From a virus: a stretch of 28,157 bases of DNA. Location: positions 1 to 28,157 of IMG/VR virus record IMGVR_UViG_3300037200_000103; one strand, written 5' to 3'. Below, in pieces: positions 15,081 to 22,783 of the stretch. Positions within the stretch are counted from its first letter, which is position 1, and each line of letters begins with the position of its first letter. The notes below the pieces were generated by a model. That model ran no database searches. It worked only from the letters and a program-made list of their open reading frames with translations, and was not told where the DNA came from. A program made the translations under genes and the position numbers.

Positions 15081-17077
15081 TAGAGTGGCATCTCCGAATT
15101 GAACGGGTTCCACGAACCCTGGTACTTGATCGCGACAAGCTCGGCAATCTTCTTGGGCAACACGGTGTTCGCCGGACCGTCGGCGGCGCTCGAGGCCAAG
15201 TGCAAGTCCCGCGCGCTTGGGATCCGATGGCGATTCTTGCTCAACTCGACCATGAGAATCGGGGTCTGCTCGATCGCCATGACGCACAAGCCGAACGCCA
15301 TCACCCGATCGTCGTAGCGGCCCTTCTGCGCATTGAACGTGAACCCGTCGAGATACGTGTTCTCTTTGCGCTCGAACGTGGACATCTCCGCATACAATTC
15401 TTTGCTCGCGATGCGGATCGTCTGTTCCTCGCATTGGTAGATCATCCCGGAGACGAGAATTTGCTTACTCCGTGGGTTGGTCTCCCATCCCTTTTTGTTG
15501 GAAAACTTGTTGCCTTCGTCCCACTTGGGCCACTTGTACATATACGGATATTGGATGTTGGAGGTGAGTCGCTTAAGGACCACGCTCCCGATTGCGTTAA
15601 TCTCCGGTGTAGCCAGCGCGGTATTGTACCAATAACACGCTGCGGCAATCTCGATGGCGAAGCGCTCGGGGGGCATGGTATCGGTGAACTCTGCGACCTG
15701 ACGACCAGCAGTAACGTCAACCACGCAAATGCAAGAATTATCCCCATCCTCAAGGCCGAGCGCCGGGTCAGCCCCGACCACGTATTTGTGCCCATCCACG
15801 GGGGGAGCCCAGACCAGCCACTTCCCATGCGCGTGTACCTCGAAGTCAACGTGCGTGATCGGCGTGAAAGAGCCTCGTATTTCCACCTTCGGATGGAGTA
15901 TGATGCGCGCCGGCCCATTCGTAATCACGGGATGGCCGTTGACCATTTGCTTGGACCAAATCTCTTTGGCGAGTTCCGGCGCTTCGTGAATACACTCGCC
16001 CAAGAAATCCGAGTATTGCTTGAACACGGACTTGGACGAAAGCATCCAACACGAGATGTCGTCCTCGGGGTACTCTTGCCGGAAGCGCGCTTCGTCGCCG
16101 CGGAACTGCGTGTTGATCGTCATGCGTCGCCAATACATTTGCTCGCGCGTCACGGGCACGCCGCCGCCGTCGCGCTCCTCGTACTCGTGCATCCGAATGC
16201 GCGTCAACTTTTTTTGTAGAGATTTTTCTTCGTTGTTGAGCTTGAACTCTTGCGGAGCTGTGGCGCAGTACTGCTCCTCAAATAAGAACCACGGGAAGAA
16301 CACCGCCGTGAACGGCTCGAACCGTCCATTCTTGGCGTCCATGTACATATCGTGGAATTCGTTTTGGCCTTTGGGCGTCGATTCGATGATGACTGACGAC
16401 CGCAAGATCGCTTCGCTGCCGAACGTCGGAAGCTGCGGCAGCAGCGCGCCGTTGAGTTCCGTTGAGTTCGGGTACATCGCCGATTCGGTTTCGAGAACGT
16501 GCGTGACTTGCTGGCCTCGAGGGTCCATGTTCTTTGCCAAGTGGATAAGGCAATACGAGCGCCGGTCAGCAAAATACACCTCGCCGCGAGGGATGGAAGC
16601 GCCGTGGTTGCCTTCCCGGAGATCGGGGCGGAACATCTCGGGGAGTTCATCGTAGAACACGCGCATCGTCTCGATCATGGTTTCGGCGGTAGGAAGTTGG
16701 TGCGCCACGACCATCGTTTGAAGATTCGTCTGCCGCCACATTTGCCAGAACAACCACGCGCACCAAAACGTGGACATGCCCGCTTGGCGGAATTTCAGAA
16801 TGACGAACCACGGCGGTTTGCCCGCGTTGATCGCATCGCACATCTCGCGCCACATGCGCCGTTGCACTTGGTTCCAAAGGAACTCCGTCGTGTAGCCGCC
16901 GCCTTTGGGGCGCACTTTGAGGAGCATCCCGCAGAATGTCGGGAAGTCTTGTTGGAAAATGCGGATGAGTTGTTGGAGAACGTCTTGGTTCTTGTTGTCC
17001 TCGGCATAGTGGTTCCAGAGTGCGAGGGCTTCAGGATCGCACTGCTGGACGAGCGTCCAACTCACGGCGACATCCAC
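15080..17077 (-). CDS. terL: Terminase large subunit
   Basis: 665 aa. Packaging motor plus nuclease. ATPase part: adapted Walker A RQAGMST (about residues 97-103), Walker B VTHVLETE (191-198, with Glu198 as candidate catalytic base), and coupling motif IESTPKG (231-237). Nuclease part, RNase H fold: Asp437 in VVGADPALG, and a C-terminal acidic pair in GRYDDRVMAFG (Asp589/590). All of these are visible, so it should be active. Start taken as the GTG at 17077; GTG at 17065, which would overlap the preceding stop as GTGA like its neighbours, is equally plausible. It is preceded by a small acidic gene and, two genes further, by the probable small subunit. Confidence 0.92.
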   Translation of the reverse strand: MDVAVSWTLVQQCDPEALALWNHYAEDNKNQDVLQQLIRIFQQDFPTFCGMLLKVRPKGGGYTTEFLWNQVQRRMWREMCDAINAGKPPWFVILKFRQAGMSTFWCAWLFWQMWRQTNLQTMVVAHQLPTAETMIETMRVFYDELPEMFRPDLREGNHGASIPRGEVYFADRRSYCLIHLAKNMDPRGQQVTHVLETESAMYPNSTELNGALLPQLPTFGSEAILRSSVIIESTPKGQNEFHDMYMDAKNGRFEPFTAVFFPWFLFEEQYCATAPQEFKLNNEEKSLQKKLTRIRMHEYEERDGGGVPVTREQMYWRRMTINTQFRGDEARFRQEYPEDDISCWMLSSKSVFKQYSDFLGECIHEAPELAKEIWSKQMVNGHPVITNGPARIILHPKVEIRGSFTPITHVDFEVHAHGKWLVWAPPVDGHKYVVGADPALGLEDGDNSCICVVDVTAGRQVAEFTDTMPPERFAIEIAAACYWYNTALATPEINAIGSVVLKRLTSNIQYPYMYKWPKWDEGNKFSNKKGWETNPRSKQILVSGMIYQCEEQTIRIASKELYAEMSTFERKENTYLDGFTFNAQKGRYDDRVMAFGLCVMAIEQTPILMVELSKNRHRIPSARDLHLASSAADGPANTVLPKKIAELVAIKYQGSWNPFNSEMPL

Positions 17078-17406
17078 GGTGAGGGATTGGGGGCGTTCGG
17101 GTCATACGTCGTGGGGCGCGGTGGATTTTCTTCTTCTTGGTCTTGTGCAGCGGCGCGCTCGCGCGCTTCATGCACGCGGCGTAGTGTCATCTCGGCGATT
17201 TCATCCGGGTCGGTGCTAAAGGGCATGCCCATCTGCTCGCCAGGTTGCGGTTCTTCGACCAGCGGCCCCAAGAACTCGGCGACAGCTTTGCGCACGTCGT
17301 CTTGCTTGATGACCTGCGGCCGTTTTTCTTTGGGCTCTTTGCTGGCGAGTAAGCCTTCCATGAGGCCCTTCGCAAAAGCGGAAGCGATGGATTCAGGAGT
17401 GCTCAT
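17062..17406 (-). CDS. Small acidic hypothetical protein before TerL
   Basis: 114 aa. N-terminal helix (ESIASAFAKGLMEGLLASK), then QDDVRKAVAEFLGPLVEEP, then acidic and Pro-rich with a helix EIAEMTLRRVHEARERAAAQ. No HTH or zinc motif. Its end overlaps the TerL start by 16 bp or, with the GTG at 17065, by 4 bp. GAGGACC precedes the ATG. Its place suggests a packaging or TerL accessory protein; nothing in the sequence shows a function. Confidence 0.65.
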   Translation of the reverse strand: MSTPESIASAFAKGLMEGLLASKEPKEKRPQVIKQDDVRKAVAEFLGPLVEEPQPGEQMGMPFSTDPDEIAEMTLRRVHEARERAAAQDQEEENPPRPTTYDPNAPNPSPWMSP

Positions 17407-17412
17407 TGGTCC

Positions 17413-19686
17413 TCACAGAATTGATAACGACGCCAGTGCGATCCCCGACGACGCAAAGATCGGCGGCATTGCGAATGAGGGCATCGGCAACCCCACTCCC
17501 GTTCCCTTGTTATTCAGCGCCATGAGTAACAGGGCGCGTGAGCCGTTCACGTTGTCTAGTGAAAGGTCTATCCACCCTCCATTTGCCAATGCGTTTTTTG
17601 ACAGTGGTCCGCTTGGGGTGACGTTTCCGGGCGTGTACGCGCCGCAACAAAAGATGGCCGACCCCGCAGTGGGAGTGATGCTTGGCGGAATCTGCTGCGC
17701 TACTGGGGTTGCTGAGCCGCTCGTCGCGGATTGGTCCAAAACGCGGGCTCCGCTGATCTCACACACATAAGCCGCAATGAACTGCGATACAGAAAGCGCC
17801 ACCGTTATAGAGGACTCGCCAGCAGTGGCCTTCTTGAATACTCCGACGAACGCAAAACTTGCTTGCGATTTTGACACAATCGAGGTAAACCCAGTGGAGG
17901 TCACCGTGCTACTGGGGTCCGTTGCAACGAAAAGGAGCAGGGTGTTGCCGGACGCGGCTGTGGCCTGCGGGAGCGTAATGACGAGGCTGGTTGTTCCACC
18001 GGCTGTGGTAAAAACTGAGGATGCATCCTGGACAACGGTAAAAGGAAAGGCTGGCGTCGAACCTCCTCCGCCGCCGCCAGCCGAGCCAGCGACGGAAATG
18101 TAGAACGTATTCGGCGCGGTCTGCAGGACGTTCGGCCCGGTGAAAACGATGCCCGTGTTACTCGCCGTGTAGCTCGGCCCGGTTACCGTCTGGATGCCCG
18201 TGTTGATAATCTCGGCTTGGTTCGTCAGTGTGGACACGCCGATGTACGTGCTGCCGACAATCGAGAAAGCAGGGCCCGTTTGTGAGTTGATCTGCGTGAT
18301 CGCCGCCGTTGTCTCGGGCGCAGAGGTCCACGCCAACCCGGTACTCTTGAGGACGTTGAGCGATGGTCCTGGTGAGGCCAGGCCCGTCCCGCCATACGAT
18401 GGTCCAAGCGGCGTTTGAAGTGTGACGATCGGGTTGGCGCCAGTTCCAACGACGACGATCGGCACGATGCCGGCAACGCTACCAACGGCGCCCGACGCGC
18501 CCGCTGCCGCAGCCGGTGGAAACGCCAAGATCGCGGCGAGACAGTAGCCATCGCCCGTGGTTCCCGCTCCCTGAATCGTCGTGTTCGAGCGCAAGGCATT
18601 CGTCGGAGACTGCGCTGCGAGTAGCGCGAGTCCCGAGGTTGCAATGCGCACGAAGTACGTTTGCGTCCAGCCTGTTGAGGGCGCAAAGCCAACGCTGTTG
18701 CGCACGCAGAATAGCGCTTGAATAAAAGAATTCGGCGCGGAGGGGATGATGGAGTTCGTCGAAGGTGACGCCGAGTTGACGTAGACCAAGCTGTGCTGCA
18801 TGAGCCCGACGGCCGCGCCCGTGATCTCCTGAATGAGTCCGTTCTCAAGGCCGCCGCCGGTACACGTCCAGGTGTAGGTCGTGCCGTCTCCAGCTTCCAC
18901 GTCACGGAACCATGAACCCAGCACCACGTCGAGCAGGCCCGAGGCCGTCGCCGTCTGCGGGTCGAGCACGTTCCATCCCGTCGGGGGGAACATCGTTTGC
19001 CCCGCCGCGCACGAGACGTAGGCGACCATGCGGTTTCCAACGCTCGGGCTTCCGCTCAGGGTAATTGGCATGGACGTCGAGCCCGTGCCGCCCGCTTCGC
19101 CGTAATTGGCGACGGAGGGGGTGAGGCCGGTGACGGAAGGCGTCGAGCCCCAGGTGACGGTGGTGCCATTCGCGATCGTTCCGCTGACCGCATAGGTTCC
19201 CAGGCTCACCGTCTCAACGACGAGGCTCGCCGTTCCGCCACCGCTGATGACTTGCGCCACATACGGCTGCTGGTCGTTCGTTGTCCCATTCGCAATGAAC
19301 AGCGTTACGAGGTCCTGCAGCTTCTCGTAGTCGCCGGCAACGGTCATCGCCGCCGAGTTGCCCACCGCCGGAATCGTGAAGCTCGCGCCGAGCGTGATCG
19401 CGGCAGCTCCCGTCGTTGCGGGGAAGTTGAACGTTTGTCCGCTTTGCACGACGCCCGGGCCGCTGAAGATAATCGCGCCATCAACGGTGGCGTTGTCGGT
19501 GATCGAGGTGATGATGCCCGCGCCGCCGCCACTGATATGGCCGGGAATGCCCGCGCTCAGCGCATAGAGCAACTGCACCGGTGCAAAGATTTGGCGGAGG
19601 TTCTGTTCGTCGCTGGGACCCGAGACGCGGATCGGCGTCACGGGCTGCGGCGGGTTGGGCCCTCTACGCTCCGGCGGCGACGACAT
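17413..19686 (-). CDS. Large fibre-like / receptor-binding protein with internal duplication
   Basis: 757 aa, Ser/Thr/Gly/Ala-rich and beta-prone. Two long segments (about residues 195-390 and 545-757) share the same pattern: an S/T-S-x-x-ITL strand, S-x-GN-x-x-x-x-x-V, then TGW/TGF, a V-x-x-F-x-x-A-x-x-G block, an EI(T/S)GA turn and an Asn/Ser-rich closing part. Between them are GPSYGGTGLASPG, a motif typical of fibre shafts, and a Gly-rich linker (AGSAGGGGGG, about 534-543). A shorter motif also occurs twice (IIFSGPGVVQ near 72, IVFTGPNVLQ near 513). Catalytic residues are not seen. The 23-bp overlap with the preceding gene's end links it to the packaging block. Confidence 0.75.
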   Translation of the reverse strand: MSSPPERRGPNPPQPVTPIRVSGPSDEQNLRQIFAPVQLLYALSAGIPGHISGGGAGIITSITDNATVDGAIIFSGPGVVQSGQTFNFPATTGAAAITLGASFTIPAVGNSAAMTVAGDYEKLQDLVTLFIANGTTNDQQPYVAQVISGGGTASLVVETVSLGTYAVSGTIANGTTVTWGSTPSVTGLTPSVANYGEAGGTGSTSMPITLSGSPSVGNRMVAYVSCAAGQTMFPPTGWNVLDPQTATASGLLDVVLGSWFRDVEAGDGTTYTWTCTGGGLENGLIQEITGAAVGLMQHSLVYVNSASPSTNSIIPSAPNSFIQALFCVRNSVGFAPSTGWTQTYFVRIATSGLALLAAQSPTNALRSNTTIQGAGTTGDGYCLAAILAFPPAAAAGASGAVGSVAGIVPIVVVGTGANPIVTLQTPLGPSYGGTGLASPGPSLNVLKSTGLAWTSAPETTAAITQINSQTGPAFSIVGSTYIGVSTLTNQAEIINTGIQTVTGPSYTASNTGIVFTGPNVLQTAPNTFYISVAGSAGGGGGGSTPAFPFTVVQDASSVFTTAGGTTSLVITLPQATAASGNTLLLFVATDPSSTVTSTGFTSIVSKSQASFAFVGVFKKATAGESSITVALSVSQFIAAYVCEISGARVLDQSATSGSATPVAQQIPPSITPTAGSAIFCCGAYTPGNVTPSGPLSKNALANGGWIDLSLDNVNGSRALLLMALNNKGTGVGLPMPSFAMPPIFASSGIALASLSIL

Positions 19687-19921
19687 TGAACCCCGCGCTC
19701 GGACCGTTCACGGCTTTGGTCGCAACGGAAAGAAAGACGGTCGAGACTTGGGGGGCGGCATCGCAGCCGAGCGGGAGCAATGCCGCGCCGCCACTCACCG
19801 GGTTATTGGGGCAGTTTGGTCCGCCGCACCAGACCGCTTGCCCGCACACGCTGCACGTCGGATTGACGGCGGGAAGCGGAGGCCCCCCGCCTTTGACCGT
19901 CTGGGAGATGTACGTGGTCAC
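19664..19921 (-). CDS. Small Cys-rich protein
   Basis: 85 aa starting with GTG, which overlaps the preceding stop (GTGA). Residues 22-40 hold a CxxC...CxxxxC cluster (CSVCGQAVWCGGPNCPNN), consistent with a zinc-binding knuckle. The second half, after PVSGGAALLPLGCD, is an apolar strand-like part (STVFLSVATKAVNGPSAGF). The latter resembles short decoration or fibre-tip segments, but no family is recognised. It ends inside the fibre gene start. Confidence 0.62.
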   Translation of the reverse strand: MTTYISQTVKGGGPPLPAVNPTCSVCGQAVWCGGPNCPNNPVSGGAALLPLGCDAAPQVSTVFLSVATKAVNGPSAGFNVVAAGA

Positions 19922-20460
19922 GCATTGCCTTTTTTGCCTGGGAGCGCATCGAGCGAGCGGGCTTTGATCGCCGGCGGTTCATCGGTCACCAGGGCCTTGG
20001 CCACCAGCACGCGCTGGTCGATCTGCACTTGCTTTGGCGCTTTGGGAATCGCCAGGGCCAAATATTTCGAGAGCATCTCTTGGCTGGGTGGAAGCTTCTC
20101 GCCGTCGTGCTCGACGTTGCCGTGGATCCAGTCCGACATCTTTTGCAAGCCCGTCGCCAAAGTGAGATCGCCGCCGGTCGCAACATCTGTTGCTTCGCGG
20201 AACGCTTGGCTGATGTCCGGGCGCGAGATGAGCTTCTCGACTTTGCGCGCGATCGTTTTCTCGGTCAAGGGGTAGCCGTTCGAGGCGCGCCAATCCATCC
20301 GGCGGCCCGCTTGGAGGGCGGCCGCCATGACCTCCTGGCCTTTGGTGAGTTCCTCAAGAAAGTACCCGACGAACCGGACGTAGCGCTCTTTGCGGATACC
20401 CGTCTTGGCTTGCCACTGCTCGAGCGTGAGCGGGGTGAAGTCGCGATTGGGATTCGCCAT
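19918..20460 (-). CDS. terS: Probable terminase small subunit
   Basis: 180 aa. The segment ASNGYPLTEKTIARKVEKLI followed by SRPDISQAFREAT (about residues 58-92) matches the pattern of small-terminase N-terminal helix-turn-helix domains, in which a GY-x-x-x-x-T turn is followed by a helix and a (L/I)xRPxIxxA box. The rest is helical and charged, ending with a basic tail. Position upstream of TerL supports it, though a fibre-like gene lies between the two, which is unusual. Starts directly after the preceding stop (TGA then ATG). Alternative: another DNA-binding head protein. Confidence 0.62.
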   Translation of the reverse strand: MANPNRDFTPLTLEQWQAKTGIRKERYVRFVGYFLEELTKGQEVMAAALQAGRRMDWRASNGYPLTEKTIARKVEKLISRPDISQAFREATDVATGGDLTLATGLQKMSDWIHGNVEHDGEKLPPSQEMLSKYLALAIPKAPKQVQIDQRVLVAKALVTDEPPAIKARSLDALPGKKGNA

Positions 20461-20682
20461 TCATCCGTGATAGGGGTTAAGAAACCCCGGATCCCCGCCC
20501 CAGATCCATGTGCCGCCCACGCGAATGCGTAGCGGTCGCAGCATCACACCGAGGTCAATCTTGATCGGCGTCCAGCGCTGCGTCGCAACCATACAAAGCA
20601 GCATCCATTGCCAACCGCTCAGCGTCTGCTTGTGATCGACTTCGAACGACACACGTGCGTGGAACGCCAGATGATGTTTCAC
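20461..20682 (-). CDS. Small hypothetical protein
   Basis: 73 aa from the GTG at 20682 (MKHHLAFHARVSFEVDHKQT as initiator-translated). Trp/aromatic-rich with possible beta hairpins (TPIKIDLGVML, IRVGGTWIWGGDPGF) and no membrane span long enough. Longer in-frame starts would overlap the preceding gene and are not used. No family recognised; it is immediately followed by the probable TerS. Confidence 0.5.
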   Translation of the reverse strand: MKHHLAFHARVSFEVDHKQTLSGWQWMLLCMVATQRWTPIKIDLGVMLRPLRIRVGGTWIWGGDPGFLNPYHG

Positions 20683-20689
20683 GTGTGAC

Positions 20690-20941
20690 TTACTCGTCGG
20701 CTCCGGGGCCGCCCAGCATGTACCCGGCGCCTCGGATCCCGCGCTTGGCCTGTCGAACATCCTCGCCCACTTCGCGACCAATCGCACCGCCAATCTCATC
20801 CATCTTTTTCTTGGCGCGACCGCCGAGAATCTGCGCGCCTTGGTACGCGCTCTTGAGCAGGTCGTCTTTCTTGCCCTGGGCGCTGGCCTTCATGGCCGCA
20901 CCCTTACTCAGCATCTTCTTCTTGGGCTTAACCTTCGGCAT
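20690..20941 (-). CDS. Small Lys-rich, helical protein
   Basis: 83 aa from the ATG at 20941 (MPKVKPKKKMLSKGAAMKAS). Basic N-terminus, then helices (DDLLKSAYQGAQIL; KKKMDEIGGAIGREVGEDVRQAKRGIRGAG). Its start overlaps the end of the Cys-rich gene by 14 bp. No motif known. A Gly-spaced amphipathic helix at about 52-70 could contact membranes or nucleic acid. Confidence 0.6.
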   Translation of the reverse strand: MPKVKPKKKMLSKGAAMKASAQGKKDDLLKSAYQGAQILGGRAKKKMDEIGGAIGREVGEDVRQAKRGIRGAGYMLGGPGADE

Positions 20942-21062
20942 AGAACGCCTCACGAATCGCAAGGCCGCGCTGGTCGGCATGGAAGGGCGAGCCGTCGCGA
21001 TACCAGCCGCGGCAGACGCACCGACACTCGCCCTGACAGCACTCGCACCAAGCCTTAGACAC
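20928..21062 (-). CDS. 44-aa Cys-rich micro-protein
   Basis: Starts with GTG at 21062 overlapping the preceding stop region, and reads MSKAWCECCQGECRCVCRGW then YRDGSPFHADQRG and on to the TAA at 20930-20928. Six Cys within 12 residues (CxCCxxxxCxCxC) could bind a metal ion or form disulphides. The C-terminus (GLAIREAFYAEG) is helical. No strong ribosome binding site; translation by coupling to the preceding gene is possible. Treated as likely because the frame is closed to other signals and the Cys spacing looks selected. Confidence 0.45.
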   Translation of the reverse strand: MSKAWCECCQGECRCVCRGWYRDGSPFHADQRGLAIREAFYAEG

Positions 21063-21351
21063 CCGGCGTATCCCAATGGCTGCCCACGTACTTCACGCCC
21101 GTGGCATCCTGAAACGCTCGCAAGAGCGCCGTCACAGCCAGCCCCGCCGGCCCTTTCTTCAGGAGGTGATCCGGCATCTCGCCCAAGTGCTCGAGCGCCG
21201 TCACGCTGGCATTGACCAGCATCCGCTCCTTGTCCGAGAGTCCGCTGAGGATCGCTGCTCGTGTCTCGACGTTCGTGGATCGTTCAGCAACCAGCGAGAC
21301 CGGGCTCGGTCCCGGCGAGAGCTTAACGCGGAGCGGCGTGATTGGACTCAC
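21055..21351 (-). CDS. Small hypothetical protein
   Basis: 98 aa, starts at the ATG overlapping the preceding stop as ATGA. Helical middle (SDKERMLVNASVTALEHLGE; GPAGLAVTALLRAFQDATGV). No signal peptide, no cysteine, no known motif. It ends within the start of the Cys-rich micro-gene. Confidence 0.58.
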   Translation of the reverse strand: MSPITPLRVKLSPGPSPVSLVAERSTNVETRAAILSGLSDKERMLVNASVTALEHLGEMPDHLLKKGPAGLAVTALLRAFQDATGVKYVGSHWDTPGV

Positions 21352-21551
21352 GGCTCGTCCAGCCAGACGATCTCGCCACGCGCGAGTTCCACCAGACCCC
21401 GGCGAAACCGCGCCATCAGTTCCGGATCAAGTAAAATCTCAAGCGAAGCGCGCCACTGCTCGATTACGGCTTCGCGCTCATCCGCCGACTTGGCCGCGGC
21501 TAGCTCGGCACGGAACTGGCGCAGTTCCACTTCGTCGAAGCTCACAGTCAT
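21348..21551 (-). CDS. Small helical hypothetical protein
   Basis: 67 aa from the ATG at 21551, which overlaps the preceding stop (ATGA); longer in-frame extensions overlap that gene and are rejected. Highly charged, Glu/Arg/Ala-rich helices (ELRQFRAELAAAKSADEREAV) suggest a coiled coil or a helical bundle. Ends with an ATGA overlap to the next gene. Confidence 0.58.
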   Translation of the reverse strand: MTVSFDEVELRQFRAELAAAKSADEREAVIEQWRASLEILLDPELMARFRRGLVELARGEIVWLDEP

Positions 21552-21814
21552 TCGTACTCTCTCGTACTCTCCAAAAATGACGGCAACGAAGGCGCGTGTG
21601 TGAATCTGGGCCGCCAATCTCGGAACTGACGCTCCAGGTAGTCTACCGCAGCCTCTAGCCCTGGCGCACCCGGGCTCAAGTCCGCTATAAGCACCGCTGC
21701 TGCATTAATTAGCTCCGTTTGAATCAGCCGGGCATCCTCGTCATGCGAGCACTCGCAACAGTGCACCGTGGCGACCGTGGGCACCAACGACGTTTCAGAA
21801 GGGGCCTCCATCAA
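21548..21814 (-). CDS. Small hypothetical protein
   Basis: 88 aa, starting ATG-ATG with ATGA coupling to the preceding membrane gene. Contains CCECSHDE near residue 19, a possible metal site, followed by a helical segment (LIQTELINAAAVLIADLSPG). No recognised family. Confidence 0.55.
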   Translation of the reverse strand: MMEAPSETSLVPTVATVHCCECSHDEDARLIQTELINAAAVLIADLSPGAPGLEAAVDYLERQFRDWRPRFTHAPSLPSFLESTREYE

Positions 21815-22026
21815 AGAGCCCCGACGCTATGGTGACCAAACACAATCCAGATCGTCAGCGCCACCGCAAACGTCACCCACGAACCAACCGCGTTCGGGCC
21901 GCCCAAGGGATACCACGCATTCGCTTTCACCGCCGGGACGAAAAAGCCCAAGACAAACGCCACAACCCACAGTACGCAGTAGATTCCGCAAAACACCACG
22001 AGGCATTGAAGAAGTAGCCCGATCAT
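21811..22026 (-). CDS. Two-helix membrane protein
   Basis: 71 aa from the ATG at 22026 (ATGA overlap with the preceding gene). Two clear hydrophobic spans, LLLQCLVVFCGIYCVLWVVA with FVLGFF following (about residues 4-30), and WVTFAVALTIWIVFG (about 50-64), separated by a polar loop with YPLGGPN. A holin-like hairpin is possible, but it lies at the promoter-proximal end of the late operon, far from the lysis pair, so an early-late membrane role is as likely. Confidence 0.62.
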   Translation of the reverse strand: MIGLLLQCLVVFCGIYCVLWVVAFVLGFFVPAVKANAWYPLGGPNAVGSWVTFAVALTIWIVFGHHSVGAL

Positions 22027-22211
22027 CTGATCCCCGCCGCCCGCTTGAGGGGCACTTGTCCCGGCAGCGGCAGGTCCTCGACCGGCAAGTCGCGTGGGAG
22101 CCCAAGCAACACGCGAGCCTCGCCGCGCGTCAGCAGTCCCTGCATATAACACCGCATCACTGACTCGAACTGCTCAGGGGTCAGCAGTTGCTTCGATCCT
22201 GGCAGACTCAT
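22023..22211 (-). CDS. Small protein with EAR-LLGL motif
   Basis: 62 aa from the ATG at 22211, coupled (ATGA) to the 29-aa gene upstream. After SKQLLTPEQFESVMRCYMQG it has LLTRGEARVLLGLPRDLPVED, a helix-turn pattern (G-(I/L)-(I/L)-x-x-x-EAR-x-x-LGL) shared with the 63-aa gene at 22592 and similar to a short motif in portal C-termini. No catalytic residues. Confidence 0.6.
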   Translation of the reverse strand: MSLPGSKQLLTPEQFESVMRCYMQGLLTRGEARVLLGLPRDLPVEDLPLPGQVPLKRAAGIR

Positions 22212-22297
22212 CGACAACCCTCGCAGGCGTAGCCGCGCTCGCCAGCCAGCAGGCGCTTGAAGCACCGCGGCAGGTGGCGTATGACGCGGCCCCTCAT
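22208..22297 (-). CDS. 29-aa basic, Cys-containing micro-protein
   Basis: MRGRVIRHLPRCFKRLLAGE followed by RGYACEGCR. Its ATG overlaps the stop of the 24-aa gene (ATGA at 22297-22294) and its TGA overlaps the next ATG (22211-22208), so it is fixed at both ends. Nine Arg/Lys/His, three Cys (last two as CxxC). Function unknown; it could bind metal or nucleic acid. Confidence 0.5.
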   Translation of the reverse strand: MRGRVIRHLPRCFKRLLAGERGYACEGCR

Positions 22298-22368
22298 CCG
22301 AGCAACAACCAAGCGAGCCCAACGACGATGCTCAGAATATGCGGATACGCGTTCTCCGGAATGATCAT
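22294..22368 (-). CDS. 24-aa hydrophobic micro-protein
   Basis: MIIPENAYPHILSIVVGLAW followed by LLLG, a short single membrane segment (about residues 11-24). ATGA overlaps at both ends place it between the coiled-coil gene and the 29-aa gene. A small membrane peptide or a coupled leader; no family known. Confidence 0.48.
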   Translation of the reverse strand: MIIPENAYPHILSIVVGLAWLLLG

Positions 22369-22592
22369 CCCAGCCGCCTTTCGAGCGAGAGCACACGGCC
22401 AACGGTATCTCGCACGAATGCGTCGTGTTGGTCGCGCATCTGCATCACTTCTCTCTCAAGGCCGCAGATGCGATCGCGTAGTGTTTGTTCTGCCGCCAGG
22501 TTGTCGGCCTGCGGCGGCAGGGGCACATCGTATTCGCTCCTTTGATTAACCGCCGCGTACCCGACGGTCTGCGGCACGTCATATGCTCCCAT
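22365..22592 (-). CDS. 75-aa coiled-coil protein
   Basis: MGAYDVPQTVGYAAVNQRSE then a Leu/Glu/Arg-rich helical part with ICGLEREVMQMRDQHDAF and VGRVLSLERRLG (about residues 35-75), which looks like a coiled coil. It starts at ATG 22592, overlapping the preceding stop as TGATG. Function unknown. Confidence 0.6.
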   Translation of the reverse strand: MGAYDVPQTVGYAAVNQRSEYDVPLPPQADNLAAEQTLRDRICGLEREVMQMRDQHDAFVRDTVGRVLSLERRLG

Positions 22593-22783
22593 CACTTTTC
22601 CTCCCAGGGCGCGAGCCCCAACATCGCACGAGCCTCTGCCGTGCCAATTATCCCACGCCCATGCAACTCCAAGATCCGCTCGAACAGATACAGGTCCGGC
22701 AGAAACTCGCCCGACGAATCAGCCACACGACCAGGATGCTTCTCGCGTAGCTCGCCCACGAACTCCTTGCTCATGTCAATCAT
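22592..22783 (-). CDS. 63-aa protein with EAR-MLGL motif
   Basis: MIDMSKEFVGELREKHPGRV start; the C-terminal IIGTAEARAMLGLAPWEE is a variant of the motif seen in the 62-aa gene at 22023. The start at 22783 is fixed by the ATGA overlap with the 20-aa gene. A small helical protein, possibly paralogous to the 62-aa protein; role unknown. Confidence 0.6.
   Translation of the reverse strand: MIDMSKEFVGELREKHPGRVADSSGEFLPDLYLFERILELHGRGIIGTAEARAMLGLAPWEEK

Noticed and set aside
16499-17770. 423-aa rightward frame
   Set aside because: Antisense to TerL and two other genes, with shadow composition and no ribosome binding site.
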